DNA from: Christensenella sp. UBA941
GTDB lineage: Bacteria > Bacillota > Clostridia > Christensenellales > UBA941
NCBI GenBank assembly: GCA_002293365.1
Contig: DBDD01000133.1
Span: 648-8,996, forward strand
DNA length: 8,349 bases
Direction of reading: 5' to 3'
Made by a program: the position numbers and the translations under genes. Under the pieces are notes generated by a model, which worked only from the letters and a program-made list of their open reading frames with translations, did no database searches and was not told the DNA's origin. Below, in pieces: positions 6,330 to 8,349 of the stretch (position 1 is its first letter; every line of letters starts with the position of its first letter).

Positions 6330-8288
6330 TTGTTTGGTGGAGTTCTAAGAAGTATCGCCGCTTTGTTATTGCCTATCAGTATTTTGGGATACGGGCTGGC
6401 CGTCTACCAAAGATTTAAGCTTAAAATCGAGTTTATTCCTGTATTCGTTTTTTCGTGCGTTATTTTGCTAATGTTTTTTGCCGGCCTATGGAACATTATG
6501 CCACTGGTTATTTGGTTTATATTATTGGGCGGTACTGCTTTATTTGGCGTAGCCGTATACAAGGCCATTATAAGCCGGAAATTTCCGATTGCCCGGCGGG
6601 ATATCTACCTGCCGGGCATATTGGTTATCGCGGGTCTGGGGATTATCTATGCGCTAAATTTTCGTGATGCGAGGTTGATGGGTGGCGACAGCTATAATCA
6701 TTGGATAATAATCATTAAGGATATGCTGTTAAACGATCGATTGCCAAACTTTATGTCTCCTATTATATGGTTCCCAACGTATCCGCCGGGCAGCGCTTTG
6801 TTCATATACTTTGGCGCAGAGATTCTTGGAAACGCCGATGGTATGCTTTTATTCATACAAATGGTGCTGATCTTATCTTGCACGCTATGCCTATTTGCTT
6901 TCTGCGATTCGAGCAATTGCGCGGACGATAAGAAAGTGAAGAATATAAAACGTATTGCAGTTACAATAATGATGGCTCTGGCGACTGTATACTTTTTAAA
7001 CGGCCCGTCATATGGGCCGCCATCCACCTTTGATATACTTGTGGATAATTTGGCGTTATTATTTGGTTTGACAGGCATTGCGATTGTCATGTATTATCGC
7101 GACGATATAATAAAGGCGGCAATTATTAGCGGCCCTGTAATGTGCGCGACGATACTGATTAAAAACCCTGGTGTTTTTTATGTATTGCTTCAAATAGCAT
7201 ACCTTTTGTTGTTATACTGCAAAGCCAATAAGCGCAAACCATCGGTTAAAAACAGCCGGCCTAATATTAAACGCGCTGCCGCTTCGGAAGAAACGGCGAC
7301 TGCTGGCCACGATAGAGGACATGAATCGAAAAGAAAAGAATTTGCAGTATCGAGACGCAGGCTCGCGACAGTTTTATGTATTGTAATTGCAGCACCGTTT
7401 ATCTGTATGTTCTTATGGCAGAAGCATGTAGACTTGGTTTTTCCTGACAGCTCGGATACATTCCACGCAATCTCGATAGAGAGCTATTCGGACAAATATA
7501 ACGCCAAGTCTGAGGACGATCTTGCAAATATTACGCAATCGTTCATAAACAAATCGTTTGATTTTAAAAACAATACACTGTCAAGGCGCGTTTTGATCTG
7601 GAACGCGGTTGTTATTGCTTTATACGTTGTCGCAAAGATCACAAAGCAAAATGAACCTAAGCTGATTTATTCATTGCTATTTGCCGATATCGCGTGGGTA
7701 TTATATTTATGCGGCGTTTTATTGGTATACATTTTTTCGATGTCCAACGTTGAGGCATTAGGGCTTAACGCTTATGACAGATATGCGCTTTCGGGTCTTA
7801 GGTATTTTGAAGGTTATTTGCTGATCCAGCTGGCCTTGTTCATTCATAGAGCCAACAACTATAGCCGCGCGTCTATTCGCTCTATCGGCGCAGTATTGTG
7901 TATGTCGGCGTTTGTCGTTTCAAGCTGGCAAGGGATTAAGGAGGCCTTTACAAAGCCGATATATGAAGGCTCGGATTTGCATCAAGTAGAAACGGCTATA
8001 ACGGTAGTGGAGCCCCAAGCTTCTTACGCGATTTACGCGTACAGGGATCAAGAAGGCTCTCTAGGGTATTTACCTTACGTTATAGCTCGTTATACGCTAT
8101 GGACGCCTAGGGTTACTCATCTTAACAGCGTTAGTACTCCGGAAACAATGCTAGATACCATAGGATATCACGATTTCTTGGTTGTTGTTCAAGAAGACGA
8201 GTATATCCGAGAACTATTGCAAAGCCTCGGAGTGGTAAAAAACGACTACACAGGCACATACTATGTGCGTGAGTTGTTGGGCATGTGA
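6330..8288 (+). CDS. Multi-pass GT-C-like membrane glycosyltransferase, function unproven
   Basis: This is a 652-residue integral membrane protein with about 12-13 hydrophobic segments, for example near 5-25, 35-52, 58-78, 93-110, 170-191, 208-225, 240-256, 279-296, 345-363, 423-435, 447-469, 493-506 and 514-532. After the fourth helix comes a probable outside loop with MGGDSYNHW (117-125) and FPTYPPGSALF (148-158). This recalls GT-C enzymes such as the PMT/ArnT group, where an acidic residue in the first large loop (here possibly Asp120) is catalytic and a YPPG-like motif follows. A basic, polar loop at about 297-344 is probably cytoplasmic. AYDRYALSGLRYF is at 481-493. The C-terminal 110 residues are soluble and probably outside. 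It follows a GT2-GtrA gene by 12 bases, so it is a good candidate for the transferase using that lipid-linked sugar. A polysaccharide polymerase is less likely but possible. I cannot assign a named family. Confidence 0.8.
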   Translation: MFGGVLRSIAALLLPISILGYGLAVYQRFKLKIEFIPVFVFSCVILLMFFAGLWNIMPLVIWFILLGGTALFGVAVYKAIISRKFPIARRDIYLPGILVIAGLGIIYALNFRDARLMGGDSYNHWIIIIKDMLLNDRLPNFMSPIIWFPTYPPGSALFIYFGAEILGNADGMLLFIQMVLILSCTLCLFAFCDSSNCADDKKVKNIKRIAVTIMMALATVYFLNGPSYGPPSTFDILVDNLALLFGLTGIAIVMYYRDDIIKAAIISGPVMCATILIKNPGVFYVLLQIAYLLLLYCKANKRKPSVKNSRPNIKRAAASEETATAGHDRGHESKRKEFAVSRRRLATVLCIVIAAPFICMFLWQKHVDLVFPDSSDTFHAISIESYSDKYNAKSEDDLANITQSFINKSFDFKNNTLSRRVLIWNAVVIALYVVAKITKQNEPKLIYSLLFADIAWVLYLCGVLLVYIFSMSNVEALGLNAYDRYALSGLRYFEGYLLIQLALFIHRANNYSRASIRSIGAVLCMSAFVVSSWQGIKEAFTKPIYEGSDLHQVETAITVVEPQASYAIYAYRDQEGSLGYLPYVIARYTLWTPRVTHLNSVSTPETMLDTIGYHDFLVVVQEDEYIRELLQSLGVVKNDYTGTYYVRELLGM

Positions 8289-8304
8289 ACCGAAAAACTC
8301 GTGC

Positions 8305-8333
8305 TTGACATATACTGCTATCTTATGTATCTT
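8305..8333 (+). promoter_or_regulatory. Probable sigma-70-type promoter reading out of the window
   Basis: A perfect -35 TTGACA (8305-8310) is followed by a 17-base spacer and TATCTT (8328-8333) as -10, matching four of six consensus positions. It lies 17 bases after the stop of the GT-C-like gene and points to the right, so a new transcript probably begins near 8340. No terminator hairpin is visible between 8289 and 8305. Confidence 0.6.
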
Positions 8334-8349
8334 CTCTTTATCAGCGCGC

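Noticed and set aside
6698..7090. Minus-strand open frame inside the GT-C-like gene
   Set aside because: It has no domain-like pattern and lies opposite a continuous membrane-protein frame.

Overview
The window reads as a stretch of chromosome from a fermentative anaerobic bacterium, most likely a Firmicute or Clostridia-like lineage. The grounds are strong purine-rich Shine-Dalgarno sites, frequent TTG/GTG starts, an NfnAB-type electron-bifurcating transhydrogenase pair (typical of anaerobes) and a short SIS-fold glucose-6-phosphate isomerase. No phage, IS, CRISPR, rRNA or tRNA signal was seen. This lineage call is inference; nothing in the sequence names a species.

Layout. Positions 1-128 hold no certain gene; they may carry the last codons of an upstream gene. 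A TIM-barrel sugar isomerase/epimerase-like enzyme (129-920, +) converges on a small membrane-anchored protein with a carboxypeptidase-regulatory-like beta domain (960-1469, -). A perfect 27-nt palindrome lies between them and overlaps the first gene's stop codon. A short divergent intergenic region (1470-1559) then leads into a plus-strand series of five genes: pgi (1560-2981), nfnA (3035-3883), nfnB (3880-5289), a GT2-GtrA fusion (5265-6317) and a large multi-pass GT-C-like membrane protein (6330-8288). From nfnA onward the genes overlap or nearly abut (4-nt overlap, 25-nt overlap, 12-nt gap), so they are probably co-transcribed. pgi may be part of the same unit across a 53-nt AT-rich gap. 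After the last gene there is a good sigma-70-type promoter (TTGACA-N17-TATCTT) pointing out of the window.

How the genes fit together. pgi and nfnAB are central-metabolism enzymes: hexose-phosphate interconversion, and redox exchange among NADH, NADPH and ferredoxin. The last two genes look like a compact three-component surface glycosylation module. The GT2 domain would load a sugar on undecaprenyl phosphate, the fused GtrA domain would flip it, and the GT-C protein would transfer it to an outer-surface acceptor. Base and codon use become visibly more AT-rich in these two genes, which suggests a different history from the housekeeping genes before them.

The fused GtrB-GtrA protein next to a dedicated GT-C protein is the most interesting feature. 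I see no evidence of a wholly new kind of system here.
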